A stretch of DNA of 64,000 bases from the NCBI RefSeq assembly GCF_014201775.1, contig NZ_JACHFG010000002.1:283454-347453 (forward strand). Direction: 5' to 3'. The position numbers and the translations under genes were made by a program. A model generated the notes under the pieces. That model was not told the origin of the DNA. It saw nothing but the letters and a program-made list of their open reading frames with translations, and made no database searches. Positions 1 to 8,195 of this stretch are shown here, in pieces. Source of the stretch: Borreliella yangtzensis. Its GTDB lineage: Bacteria; Spirochaetota; Spirochaetia; Borreliales; Borreliaceae. Within the stretch, counting starts at the first letter, position 1. The number at the start of each line of letters is the position of its first letter.

Positions 1-181
1 CAGGAGTTATATAATTACCTTTTGTATCAATCATTTGGTATTCTCCTAAATCCATTTTTTTAAGTCTGTCAGATGTAACAATGTCGAAAATCTTGTTATC
101 TTTAATTAGGACTGCTGAATTATCTAGTTTATCATTTCCAGTTAAAACAGATTTTGAGTTAAATAAGCAAAAATTTGGCAT
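1..181 (-). CDS. nagA: N-acetylglucosamine-6-phosphate deacetylase, N-terminal fragment
   Basis: The minus strand reads ATG at 181-179 and stays open to the window edge, giving about 60 residues (MPNFCLFNSKSVLTGN... then a segment ending DTKGNYITP). The 'VLIKDNKI' and 'DTKGNYITPG' pattern is the typical beta-sandwich start of amidohydrolases that leads into the first metal-binding strand. NagA removes the acetyl group from GlcNAc-6-phosphate in the cytoplasm, a step in chitobiose/GlcNAc use. An AAAGGA ribosome site lies about 6 bases upstream. It is divergent from fliD, and the Borrelia gene order (nagA beside fliD) supports the call. The catalytic part lies outside the window. Confidence 0.75.
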   Translation of the reverse strand, partial: MPNFCLFNSKSVLTGNDKLDNSAVLIKDNKIFDIVTSDRLKKMDLGEYQMIDTKGNYITP

Positions 182-293
182 TTTTATATTCCTTTTAATT
201 CATTTTACTATAAACATTAATCTTTTTAGAAGAATTTTGCTTTTAAAAATTTTTATTTTAAAGTTCATGTTTTATTTTCAATTTTATTAATGA

Positions 294-299
294 TATAAT
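294..299 (+). promoter_or_regulatory. -10 box of a fliD promoter
   Basis: TATAAT is preceded by TG one base upstream (extended -10). No good -35 box is seen. The predicted start of transcription is near 306, directly before the GGAGGG ribosome site at 307-312, so the leader would be only about 14 bases. Confidence 0.5.
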
Positions 300-319
300 G
301 TGCTTTGGAGGGCATTATT

Positions 320-2317
320 ATGGCATCAGGATTTTTTGTTCCTGGACTTGAGAGCAAATATAATACTAAAGAAATTCGTGAATCCATGCTGAAGCCCGAT
401 AAGGCCAAAATCGATTCTTCTTTTGAGAAACTTAAATCTTTAGAGCAAGAAAAAAGTGCTTGGCTTTCAATTAATAGAAAAATTTCTACTTTAAATTCTC
501 TTGCGAAAGAAATTACATCGCTTAACAGTCCTTTTAATCTAATGTCGGGGAATTCTAGCAATAGCGAAATTTTAACCCTGTCTACTCGATATGGATCCAA
601 GAATGAAACTCATAAGTTAATTGTTGATCAAATATCATCGGCTGATGTGTTTCTGTCTTCAAACTTTGATCCTAAAAAAGTTACAATTCCAGAGGGTGAT
701 TATATATTTTTAGTTGGCAAGAAAGAAATTAATGTAAAAAGTAATGGTAATATTGATTTACTTGTGAGAGATATTAATAACAAGGGAAAAGGTTTTTTAT
801 CTGCAAAAATAGTAAAAAGTGATAAAAACGGGAATAGTCGTTTTATTTTAGAATCTTTAAAGGAAGGTAAAGATAATAAACTTATTATCAAAGGGGAAGG
901 ATTGTCTTTTGCTAAGCAAATTGGCATTTTAAGCGAGCTGAAAACCAATTTTAATCCGATTCTTTCAGATATTGCTGTAAATCAATCTAGTAATAATAAT
1001 AGGCTTTCTTTTGAAAATAATAGCCTTGTTTTAAATCCACTTTCAGAGATATCGATTGAAATTCCTGAAGATATTGAAATTACATCTAGGAGTAAAATTA
1101 AATTTGAAGTTAAGTATTTTGATACAGGCTTAGAAGAACCTGATAGTAAAATTATTTTTAATCCCGGAGAAGCTACGTTTAAGGATGCAAAGGTTGACAG
1201 TGAAGATAGCGTGGTTGATCTTGGATCTGATTTAAAAACTCCTTTGGAAAAAAAATATATTCAAATGAATATGGTTAGAATATCTAGTAAGGAAGGTTCT
1301 TTGGAGCTTCCTTCAGTAAATATTTCGAATAATTTTGAAAAAGTTGAAGTTGATGTTGGAGCTCTTTCTAATCTAGAAGAAATAAACATTGAAAATAAAG
1401 CAAATAATAAAGTAATTGTGATTAGTAATGTTGAGGTTTTTGATCCAAAAAATAGAGATGGACATTTGCCAATAAATGCTAAAAGTTTTGCTGAGAATGC
1501 AAAAATTAAATTTGATGGAGTAGATGTTGAGAGAGATTCAAATGTTATTAATGATTTAGTTCCGAATGTAACATTAAGTTTAAAAAAAGCTTCAAGTGAT
1601 ATGGTTGAGGCGAAAGTTGAGCCCGATTATGAGGGGATTAAGAGAGTTCTTTTAGATTTTATTGGTGCTTATAATGAAGTTCTTGCTGAGATTAATATTG
1701 TAAGTTCCAATGAAGATCAATTTGATAATCAAAAGTCTAATATAGTTGAAGAACTGACTTATCTTAGCGAGTCTCAAAAAGAGGAGGCTTATAAAAATTT
1801 AGGTATTCTAAGGTCTGAATTTTTATTAAAAAATCTTAAATCTAGACTAGAATCAATAATTTTTAAGCCTTATGTTACTAGTGATCCTAACTTTTCAATA
1901 ATTAATCAGATGGGGGTATTTACTAATTCTATTTCTTCTTCTGGTGGACTTTCTAGGTATTTGAGACTTGATGAAAAAAAGTTTGATGAATCAATTCGCA
2001 ATAATATCAATAATGTTAGAGAACTTTTTTTATTTGACCTAAATGGTGACAGAGTATATGATAATGGGATTGCCAAAATGCTAGGGGATTGTTTATCGCC
2101 TCTTGTGACTTCTGGAGGAGTTATTTATAATAAAATAAAAAATTACGACTTAAAAATTGTTAATCAAAAAAATAAAGTTGAAGATTATAAAAAGAAGTAC
2201 GATGATAGAGAGAGAAAAGTAGAAGGCGAGCTTAATACCTTAGACTTTACCGTTAAGCGCATGAAAGATCAAGAAAATACATTAAGGGCTTTTGATTTTA
2301 ATCAAAGGAATAGATGA
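320..2317 (+). CDS. fliD: Flagellar hook-associated protein 2 (filament cap)
   Basis: FliD caps the growing periplasmic flagellar filament and helps flagellin subunits fold into place. The predicted 665-residue protein starts MASGFFVPGL; the N-terminal cap domain spans about residues 5-110, and the C-terminal FliD domain about 430-650, ending in a coiled coil rich in K/E (about 595-660). The ATG at 320 was chosen over an in-frame TTG at 305 because GGAGGG at 307-312 sits 7 bases before the ATG. It lies just upstream of flaB, which fits a filament-assembly pair, although flaB has its own leader and probably its own promoter. Confidence 0.93.
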   Translation: MASGFFVPGLESKYNTKEIRESMLKPDKAKIDSSFEKLKSLEQEKSAWLSINRKISTLNSLAKEITSLNSPFNLMSGNSSNSEILTLSTRYGSKNETHKLIVDQISSADVFLSSNFDPKKVTIPEGDYIFLVGKKEINVKSNGNIDLLVRDINNKGKGFLSAKIVKSDKNGNSRFILESLKEGKDNKLIIKGEGLSFAKQIGILSELKTNFNPILSDIAVNQSSNNNRLSFENNSLVLNPLSEISIEIPEDIEITSRSKIKFEVKYFDTGLEEPDSKIIFNPGEATFKDAKVDSEDSVVDLGSDLKTPLEKKYIQMNMVRISSKEGSLELPSVNISNNFEKVEVDVGALSNLEEINIENKANNKVIVISNVEVFDPKNRDGHLPINAKSFAENAKIKFDGVDVERDSNVINDLVPNVTLSLKKASSDMVEAKVEPDYEGIKRVLLDFIGAYNEVLAEINIVSSNEDQFDNQKSNIVEELTYLSESQKEEAYKNLGILRSEFLLKNLKSRLESIIFKPYVTSDPNFSIINQMGVFTNSISSSGGLSRYLRLDEKKFDESIRNNINNVRELFLFDLNGDRVYDNGIAKMLGDCLSPLVTSGGVIYNKIKNYDLKIVNQKNKVEDYKKKYDDRERKVEGELNTLDFTVKRMKDQENTLRAFDFNQRNR

Positions 2318-2374
2318 TAACAATTATTTTTAATGCTATTGTTAGCTGTGTTTCTTTTTTTTAATTTTTTGTGC

Positions 2375-2380
2375 TATTCT
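2375..2380 (+). promoter_or_regulatory. Candidate -10 box for flaB
   Basis: TATTCT follows TGC (extended -10 like). A T-rich stretch lies at the -35 position. It would give a leader of about 55-60 bases before the flaB ATG. The choice is by inspection only. Confidence 0.4.
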
Positions 2381-2393
2381 TTTTAAAGGGCGA

Positions 2394-2440
2394 AAGGATT
2401 TGCCAAAAATAAATAATTAAACTTTATCATGGAGGAATGA
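2394..2440 (+). promoter_or_regulatory. flaB leader with two GGA motifs (CsrA-type sites)
   Basis: An AAAGGATT motif lies at about 2394-2400 and a second GGA-containing motif at 2428-2440 includes the Shine-Dalgarno GGAGG (2431-2435). Published work on B. burgdorferi reports that CsrA represses flaB translation by binding two sites in this leader, one overlapping the ribosome site. The sequence here keeps both motifs. Confidence 0.6.
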
Positions 2441-2443
2441 TAT

Positions 2444-3454
2444 ATGATTATAAATCATAATACATCAGCTATTAATGCTTCAAGAAATAATGGTATTAAT
2501 GCTGCTAATCTTAGTAAAACTCAAGAGAAGCTTTCTAGTGGGTACAGAATTAATCGAGCTTCTGATGATGCTGCTGGTATGGGGGTTTCTGGTAAAATTA
2601 ATGCTCAAATAAGAGGTTTATCACAAGCTTCTAGAAACACTTCAAAAGCTATTAATTTTATTCAGACAACAGAAGGGAATTTGAATGAAGTAGAAAAAGT
2701 TTTAGTAAGAATGAAAGAATTAGCAGTTCAATCAGGTAACGGCACATATTCAGACTCAGATAGAGGTTCTATACAGATTGAGATAGAGCAACTTACAGAC
2801 GAAATTAATAGAATTGCTGATCAAGCTCAATATAACCAAATGCACATGTTGTCAAACAAATCTGCTGCTCAAAATGTAAAAACAGCTGAAGAGCTTGGAA
2901 TGCAACCTGCAAAAATTAACACACCAGCATCACTTTCAGGGTCTCAGGCTTCTTGGACCTTAAGAGTTCATGTGGGAGCAAATCAAGATGAAGCGATAGC
3001 TGTAAATATTTATGCAGCTAATGTTGCAAATCTGTTTTCTGGTGAGGGAGCTCAATCTGCTCAGGCTGCACCTGTTCAAGAAGGGGCTCAACAAGAAGGA
3101 GCTCAACAACCAGCACCTGCTACAGCACCTGCTCAAGGTGGAGTTAATTCTCCTGTTAATGTTACAACTACAGTTGATGCTAATACATCGCTTGCTAAAA
3201 TAGAAAATGCTATTAGAATGGTGAGTGATCAAAGAGCAAATTTAGGTGCTTTCCAAAATAGACTTGAATCTATAAAGAATAGTACTGAGTATGCTATTGA
3301 AAATCTTAAAGCATCTTATGCTCAAATAAAAGATGCTACAATGACAGATGAGGTTGTAGCAGCTACAACTAATAGTATTTTAACACAATCTGCAATGGCA
3401 ATGATTGCGCAAGCTAATCAAGTTCCCCAATATGTTTTGTCATTGCTTAGATAA
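2444..3454 (+). CDS. flaB: Major periplasmic flagellin
   Basis: Main filament protein of the periplasmic flagella, which also gives Borrelia its wave shape. The 336-residue product starts MIINHNTSAINASRNN and ends in the hydrophobic helix QYVLSLLR. The conserved flagellin N-terminal (about 1-140) and C-terminal (about 250-336) coiled-coil domains flank a hinge (about 195-240) rich in A, Q, P and G with repeated EGAQ units, typical of Borrelia FlaB. There is no signal peptide, as expected for type III export. GGAGG lies 8 bases before the ATG. A strong terminator follows, consistent with a monocistronic, highly expressed gene. Confidence 0.98.
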   Translation: MIINHNTSAINASRNNGINAANLSKTQEKLSSGYRINRASDDAAGMGVSGKINAQIRGLSQASRNTSKAINFIQTTEGNLNEVEKVLVRMKELAVQSGNGTYSDSDRGSIQIEIEQLTDEINRIADQAQYNQMHMLSNKSAAQNVKTAEELGMQPAKINTPASLSGSQASWTLRVHVGANQDEAIAVNIYAANVANLFSGEGAQSAQAAPVQEGAQQEGAQQPAPATAPAQGGVNSPVNVTTTVDANTSLAKIENAIRMVSDQRANLGAFQNRLESIKNSTEYAIENLKASYAQIKDATMTDEVVAATTNSILTQSAMAMIAQANQVPQYVLSLLR

Positions 3455-3482
3455 AATTTTAATTTAATTAGCATAAATTATT

Positions 3483-3517
3483 ACCAAAAGATCCTTTAAG
3501 GGATCTTTTGGTTTTTT
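3483..3517 (+). terminator. Rho-independent terminator after flaB
   Basis: A perfect 12-bp inverted repeat (left arm ACCAAAAGATCC from 3483, right arm ending at 3512) with a 6-base loop is followed by a run of T residues. It lies 28 bases after the flaB stop codon. Confidence 0.9.
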
Positions 3518-3575
3518 ATTTCAGATCGGCAAAATTTAATAATTTTAGTATAATTTATAATGATGTGTTATAAAG

Positions 3576-3581
3576 TATAAT
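3576..3581 (+). promoter_or_regulatory. Candidate -10 box for proVWX
   Basis: TATAAT; two more TATAAT copies lie at 3549-3554 and 3556-3561. No convincing -35 box was seen for any of them, so which one is used is unclear. Confidence 0.4.
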
Positions 3582-3604
3582 GCAGGCTTATTGAGGAGTT
3601 TGCT

Positions 3605-4723
3605 TTGAGTAGGGTTACTGTTAAAATTAAAGATTGTTATAAAGTATTTTCTTATTACGTTGACAAAAAGCAGATAAGTCAAGCTATAAAAGACTATGAA
3701 GAAGGTAAAGATAGAATGCAAATTTACAAAGAATCTTCTATTTTTATTGCAAATGCCAATATTAATCTTAATGTTTATGAAAATGAAATTTTAGTTATTA
3801 TGGGCATGTCAGGTTGTGGTAAATCTACTTTAGTCAGGTGCTTAAATGGTATTTACAAAATAGATTCAGGATCTATTTTGGTAAATAACATGGAAATGAA
3901 TGCTATAAATCGGAAAGATCTTTCTAATTTAAGAAAAGATAAATTTGCAATGGTTTTTCAAAACTTCGGACTTTTTCCCCATATGAATGTATTGAGAAAT
4001 GTTACTTATGGACTTGAGGTTAAGCATATTCCCAGGAAGATTAGGGAAGAACGTGCTATTGAGGTATTAAATCTTGTAGGACTTGAAGATTCAAAATATA
4101 AGTATATTAATGAACTTTCTGGAGGGATGAAGCAAAGAGTTGGAATAGCAAGAGCATTAGTGGTTAATCCAGATATCCTTTTAATGGATGAAGCTTTTTC
4201 GGCGCTTGATCCTTTAATTAAAGGAGAAATGCAAGAAGAACTTTTAAGGTTAGTGGCTAAGCTTAAAAAAACAGTTGTGTTTATTACTCATGATTTGATC
4301 GAAGCTTTTAAATTAGGTCATAGAATTGCCTTTATGAGAGATGGAAAAATTATTCAAGTTGGCAAACCTTTAGAAATTTTAACCAATCCTAGTACGGATT
4401 TTATATCTAATTTTATTAAAAATTTGCCTGTTTTAAATATTTTAAAAATAAAAGATATTTTAAAAGATGATTTTGATTTAAACTCCAGTAGTGATAATGA
4501 TTTAAATGTTGTTATTAAACATCAAGGTGAAAATTTTAGTTTATACAATAAAGTTCTTAATAGAAGATATGATAATCTTATATCTTTAGATTTAGAGCTA
4601 AATGATGAGATAAAAAAAATTGTTGAATACTTGAATAAGCAAGATTATTTAATAATAAAAGAAAGGGGAAGTATTGTCGGATATATCAATTTAAATGAAA
4701 TTTCCGATTTATTGTCAAGATAG
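3605..4723 (+). CDS. proV: Glycine betaine/proline ABC transporter, ATP-binding subunit
   Basis: Energises uptake of betaine or choline-type compatible solutes with the ProW and ProX partners that follow. The 372-residue protein has an N-terminal extension of about 50 residues before the ABC fold, as in ProV/OpuAA. It shows a Walker A motif (GMSGCGKST, about 67-75), signature LSGGMKQR (about 171-178), Walker B ILLMDEAFSALD (about 191-202) and H-loop FITHD. The C-terminal third (about 275-372) is where family members carry CBS-type sensing domains; here it is divergent. The TTG start is supported by GAGGAG about 7 bases upstream. It is followed by proW after 6 bases. Confidence 0.93.
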   Translation: MSRVTVKIKDCYKVFSYYVDKKQISQAIKDYEEGKDRMQIYKESSIFIANANINLNVYENEILVIMGMSGCGKSTLVRCLNGIYKIDSGSILVNNMEMNAINRKDLSNLRKDKFAMVFQNFGLFPHMNVLRNVTYGLEVKHIPRKIREERAIEVLNLVGLEDSKYKYINELSGGMKQRVGIARALVVNPDILLMDEAFSALDPLIKGEMQEELLRLVAKLKKTVVFITHDLIEAFKLGHRIAFMRDGKIIQVGKPLEILTNPSTDFISNFIKNLPVLNILKIKDILKDDFDLNSSSDNDLNVVIKHQGENFSLYNKVLNRRYDNLISLDLELNDEIKKIVEYLNKQDYLIIKERGSIVGYINLNEISDLLSR

Positions 4724-4729
4724 AAATTT

Positions 4730-5629
4730 ATGAGTAAAGATTTTTTTATATTAAAAATAGATAATTTTTTTGATTTTTTGGTTGATAATTTTTCAATTTC
4801 TGATGGGGTAGGTTTTTCTAAAAGTATAATTTTTTTATATGAAAATTTAAAAGATTTATTTCTTTTTGTTAATCCTATTCTTTTTATTTTGACTGTATGC
4901 CTGTTGAGTTTTGTTTTCTTAAAAAAGAGATTAATATTTTTAATTTTGCCCGGGTTCTTTTTTATTTTGTATTTTAATCTTTGGGAAGCTTCAATGGATA
5001 CAATCGCTATTATATTTGTTTCTGTTTTTGTTTCTGTTATTTTGGGAATTCCTATAGGTATTTTTGGGGGATATTTCCCAAGATTTTATGTTTTTTTAAA
5101 ACCTATTCTAGATTTAATGCAAGCTATGCCCCCATTTATTTATTTGATTCCCGCTATTCCTTTTTTTGGAATGGGGACAGCTTCTGCTATTTTTGCTACA
5201 ATAATTTTTGCCATGCCCCCTGTTATTAGATATACAAGGTTGGGAATTGTTCAAGTTTCAGATGAGGTAATAGAAGCTGCGAAGTCTTTTGGCAGTAGTA
5301 ATTTACGTATTCTTTTGCAGGTGCAGCTTCCTCTTTCTCTTCAGAGTATAATTGAAGGTATTAATCAGTCGATAATGATGGCAATATCTATGATAGTAAT
5401 TGCTGCAATGGTTGGATCTTCCGGTTTGGGCAGGACTGTGATTTACTCTATAGAAAGATTAAATTTTGGTGAGGGGTTAATATCTGGATTAGCAGTTGTT
5501 ATTATAGCTATTATTTTAGATAGGATTATGCAGTCTATCTTTATTAAATTTAGTTATTTAAATACAGATCATTATGGAGCAAAGAAAGAAAATAAATTTA
5601 AAAGATTTTTAGAAATATATAATAAATAA
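4730..5629 (+). CDS. proW: Glycine betaine/proline ABC transporter, permease
   Basis: Integral inner-membrane subunit of the betaine-type importer. The 299-residue protein has several hydrophobic segments and the binding-protein-dependent permease domain (about 85-270). The EAA-like coupling loop reads DEVIEAAKSFGSSNLRILLQVQLP, split here as 'EAAKSFG' followed by 'VQLP' (about 180-200), and contacts ProV. It begins 6 bases after proV stops, and proX follows 14 bases after its own stop. Family permeases pair as homodimers, which fits a single permease gene. Confidence 0.92.
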   Translation: MSKDFFILKIDNFFDFLVDNFSISDGVGFSKSIIFLYENLKDLFLFVNPILFILTVCLLSFVFLKKRLIFLILPGFFFILYFNLWEASMDTIAIIFVSVFVSVILGIPIGIFGGYFPRFYVFLKPILDLMQAMPPFIYLIPAIPFFGMGTASAIFATIIFAMPPVIRYTRLGIVQVSDEVIEAAKSFGSSNLRILLQVQLPLSLQSIIEGINQSIMMAISMIVIAAMVGSSGLGRTVIYSIERLNFGEGLISGLAVVIIAIILDRIMQSIFIKFSYLNTDHYGAKKENKFKRFLEIYNK

Positions 5630-5643
5630 ACGGAGGATATTTT

Positions 5644-6528
5644 ATGAATTTTTTATATAAATTATTCATTGGATTTTGTATTTTTCTTATTTTTTTGTCT
5701 TGTGATGAAAAGAGGAGTTCAAAAAATTTAAAATCGGTAAAAATTGGATATGTAAATTGGGGTGGAGAAACAGCAGCTACAAATGTATTGAAGGTTGTTT
5801 TTGAAAAAATGGGTTATAATGCAGAAATATTTTCAGTTACCACATCTGTAATGTATCAATATTTAGCATCTGGGAAGGTAGATGGCACAGTGTCTTCTTG
5901 GGTTCCTACAGCTGATAAATTTTATTACGAAAAGCTGAAAACAAAATTTGTTGACCTTGGTGCAAATTATGAGGGAACTATTCAGGGGTTTGTAGTGCCA
6001 AGTTATGTTCCAATTTCTAGTATTAGTGAGCTTAAGGGCAAAGGGTCCAATTTCAAAAACAAGATGATTGGTATAGATGCTGGTGCGGGAACTCAGATTG
6101 TTACAGAACAAGCACTTAATTATTATGGATTAAGTAAAGAGTATGAATTAGTTCCCTCAAGTGAAAGTGTTATGCTTGCAAGTTTAGATTCCTCAATAAA
6201 GAGAAATGAGTGGATTTTAGTTCCTTTGTGGAAACCCCATTGGGCCTTTTCTAGATATGATATTAAGTTTCTTGATGATCCTGATTTAATTATGGGGGGG
6301 ATTGAGAGTGTGCACACTCTTGTTAGACTTGGTCTTGAAAATGATGATATTGATGCATATTATGTTTTTGATCATTTTTATTGGAATGATGATTTAATAT
6401 TGCCTTTAATGGATAAAAATGATAAAGAGCCGGGCAAAGAGTATCGCAATGCAGTTGAATTTGTTGAAAAGAATAAAGAAATTGTAAAAATGTGGATTCC
6501 AGAAAAATATAAGGCTTTATTTGACTAA
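5644..6528 (+). CDS. proX: Glycine betaine/choline-type substrate-binding lipoprotein
   Basis: Extracytoplasmic solute-binding protein of the ProVWX importer. The 294-residue product has a lipoprotein signal peptide with a lysine in the n-region and a lipobox ending IFLSC, so Cys 20 or so would be lipidated. The remainder is an OpuAC-type domain beginning [20 protein letters not shown] lies 8 bases before the ATG. A run of seven G bases occurs inside the gene (6294-6300) and stays in frame. The 3' end overlaps the convergent yidD gene by 12 bases. Confidence 0.92.
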   Translation: MNFLYKLFIGFCIFLIFLSCDEKRSSKNLKSVKIGYVNWGGETAATNVLKVVFEKMGYNAEIFSVTTSVMYQYLASGKVDGTVSSWVPTADKFYYEKLKTKFVDLGANYEGTIQGFVVPSYVPISSISELKGKGSNFKNKMIGIDAGAGTQIVTEQALNYYGLSKEYELVPSSESVMLASLDSSIKRNEWILVPLWKPHWAFSRYDIKFLDDPDLIMGGIESVHTLVRLGLENDDIDAYYVFDHFYWNDDLILPLMDKNDKEPGKEYRNAVEFVEKNKEIVKMWIPEKYKALFD

Positions 6529-6807
6529 TCTTTTTTGAAATTCTTTTAAAGATGCTGAAATAGGAGCGTATTTAGGAATAAAATCATTTCCTCCTTTGAA
6601 TAATGCATTACATCTTATTATTCTTAGTGTCATTAATATTAAGGCTGTTGGAAAGTTGTATTTTTTAAGGCATTCAATTGAATATTTTGAGCAAGTGGGT
6701 TTGTATATGCATTGTAGTCCAAATACTTTAGAAAAAGTGTTTTGGTAAATTTTTATTAAAAAAATAAGAGTATAATTTAAGATAAAGAAAATCTTGAAAA
6801 TGTTCAT
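6517..6807 (-). CDS. yidD: YidD family membrane protein insertion factor
   Basis: The 96-residue protein has an N-terminal hydrophobic segment (about 5-20) and the family signature [15 protein letters not shown] (about 34-48), followed by [17 protein letters not shown]. YidD proteins are small inner-membrane-associated factors thought to help YidC-dependent insertion. It is unlinked here to rnpA/yidC, which is where yidD usually sits. It converges on proX and shares 12 bases with it. Confidence 0.88.
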   Translation of the reverse strand: MNIFKIFFILNYTLIFLIKIYQNTFSKVFGLQCIYKPTCSKYSIECLKKYNFPTALILMTLRIIRCNALFKGGNDFIPKYAPISASLKEFQKRLVK

Positions 6808-6847
6808 ATTTAGAATTGTATTATATTATAATAATTAATCAAACAGA

Positions 6848-6874
6848 TTGAAAATATTAATTAAGTTTTATAAT
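6848..6874 (+). promoter_or_regulatory. Possible besCAB promoter
   Basis: TTGAAA (6848-6853) and TATAAT (6869-6874) are separated by 15 bases, shorter than ideal. Another TATAAT lies at 6827-6832. Position fits the efflux operon that begins near 6912. Confidence 0.4.
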
Positions 6875-6911
6875 GGTAAGGTTTTAATTTTTATTATAAA
6901 GGTGGCTTCAA

Positions 6912-8174
6912 ATTAAAAAAATTTTTTTAATTTTTGTAATTGTGTCTTTTTCTTTTGCTGAAGAAATTATTCAAATATCACCCGAACAGGCTGTAAATAT
7001 GGCCTTAGAAAGCAGTTTGGATTCAAAAAATGCTTTATATAAGGAAAATATAAAAAAACTTTATAAAAATAATGCATGGAATGCTTTTATTCCAAATGTT
7101 AACCTTAGCTCTACACTTAGCAGGAATCCTTCTTCTTTGAGTGAGCTTGAGAGAGATTATTGGGGCTTAGGGTTTGGAGTTGCGATTAGTCTTTCTTTGT
7201 CTCCTTCTGTTTTAAAGAGAATTGAACTTATTATGTTGGAGTATGAAAATGCAAAAATAGAAAGGGAGAGTGCTGTTCGTAACATTAAGCTAAATGTTCT
7301 TAAATCCTATAATAAATTGATAGCTCTAAAAAGTACATTAAAAGTTTTTGAAAGTCAAATACAAAATAGTAAACTTAAATTTGAACAAGCTAGAATTGCT
7401 TATAATAATGGACTGATATCAGAAATAGATTATCTTGATGCACAGCTTAAGCATAAAAAATCGCAACCAGATTTAGATGGTCAGATTATTAATTTTGAAA
7501 AATCAAAAGAAATTTTTAAATTATTAATAGGATTAGAGCCAGATCAAGATTTTGAAATTATTGGAGAATTGCCGGACGAGACAATAGATTTTTCTTTATT
7601 TAATGAGGAGTTAAATTTTAATGAATCCTTAGAGATTAAGGAGTTAAATATGCGCTTAAAAATGGCAGAGCAACTTATTGGTTCGCTTTGGTTAGATACG
7701 TTTTTGCCAAGCTTTTCCTTGTCATTTTCTTACTCTCCTTATAGATCATTTCATGAAAATTCTAAAGGTTTTTCAAGTGGGTTTTTGGCATCTTTTAGCT
7801 TAAATTACGGTTTAACTGAAATATTTCCATTTTCAAAGAGTTTTACAAAAATACAAGATAATAACTACCAATTAAAAATATTGCAAAACAATATTGAGGG
7901 CAAGATTAGAAATTTAAAATCTAGTATTGTGCAAAAAAGAAAGGATATTGGAAGATATAAAGCGATTCTTGATGCTTCTAAAATTAATGTGGAATTAGCT
8001 AATAAAAATTATCAAATGGCATTTAATGCTTTTAATTCCGGGATCATGGATCTTTCTAAATTGAATGATATTGAGCTTGTTTATAAGCAGAGTGATTTGA
8101 AATTTATTGAAGATAAATTAAATTATTCCAATTCTATACTTGAATATAAGGATTTAATAAATTCATTAGATTAA
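6912..8174 (+). CDS. besC: TolC-type outer-membrane efflux channel
   Basis: Outer-membrane channel of the Bes RND efflux system. The frame encodes about 420 residues with two repeated TolC-type helical hairpin halves, for example an N-terminal 'SPEQAVNMALESS' segment and a C-terminal 'YQMAFNAFNSGIMDLSKLND' segment split across 8010-8070. No ATG, GTG or TTG precedes the signal peptide in frame: the first standard start is GTG at 6942, which would delete most of it. Reading from ATT at 6912 gives (M)KKIFLIFVIVSFSFA, a complete signal peptide, with AAAGGTGG at 6898-6905 placed 6 bases upstream. I therefore infer an ATT start. A 1-base sequence error or polymorphism near the A7 run at 6915-6921 is the alternative. 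Confidence 0.85.
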   Translation: MKKIFLIFVIVSFSFAEEIIQISPEQAVNMALESSLDSKNALYKENIKKLYKNNAWNAFIPNVNLSSTLSRNPSSLSELERDYWGLGFGVAISLSLSPSVLKRIELIMLEYENAKIERESAVRNIKLNVLKSYNKLIALKSTLKVFESQIQNSKLKFEQARIAYNNGLISEIDYLDAQLKHKKSQPDLDGQIINFEKSKEIFKLLIGLEPDQDFEIIGELPDETIDFSLFNEELNFNESLEIKELNMRLKMAEQLIGSLWLDTFLPSFSLSFSYSPYRSFHENSKGFSSGFLASFSLNYGLTEIFPFSKSFTKIQDNNYQLKILQNNIEGKIRNLKSSIVQKRKDIGRYKAILDASKINVELANKNYQMAFNAFNSGIMDLSKLNDIELVYKQSDLKFIEDKLNYSNSILEYKDLINSLD

Positions 8175-8195
8175 GAAGCATTAAGAGGTATTTTT

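Noticed and set aside
265-600. Minus-strand frame of 111 codons within fliD
   Set aside because: Antisense shadow of fliD; no ribosome site and no recognisable motif.
6942-6944. GTG as start of besC
   Set aside because: It would delete most of the signal peptide, while upstream codons in the same frame encode a complete one next to a good ribosome site.
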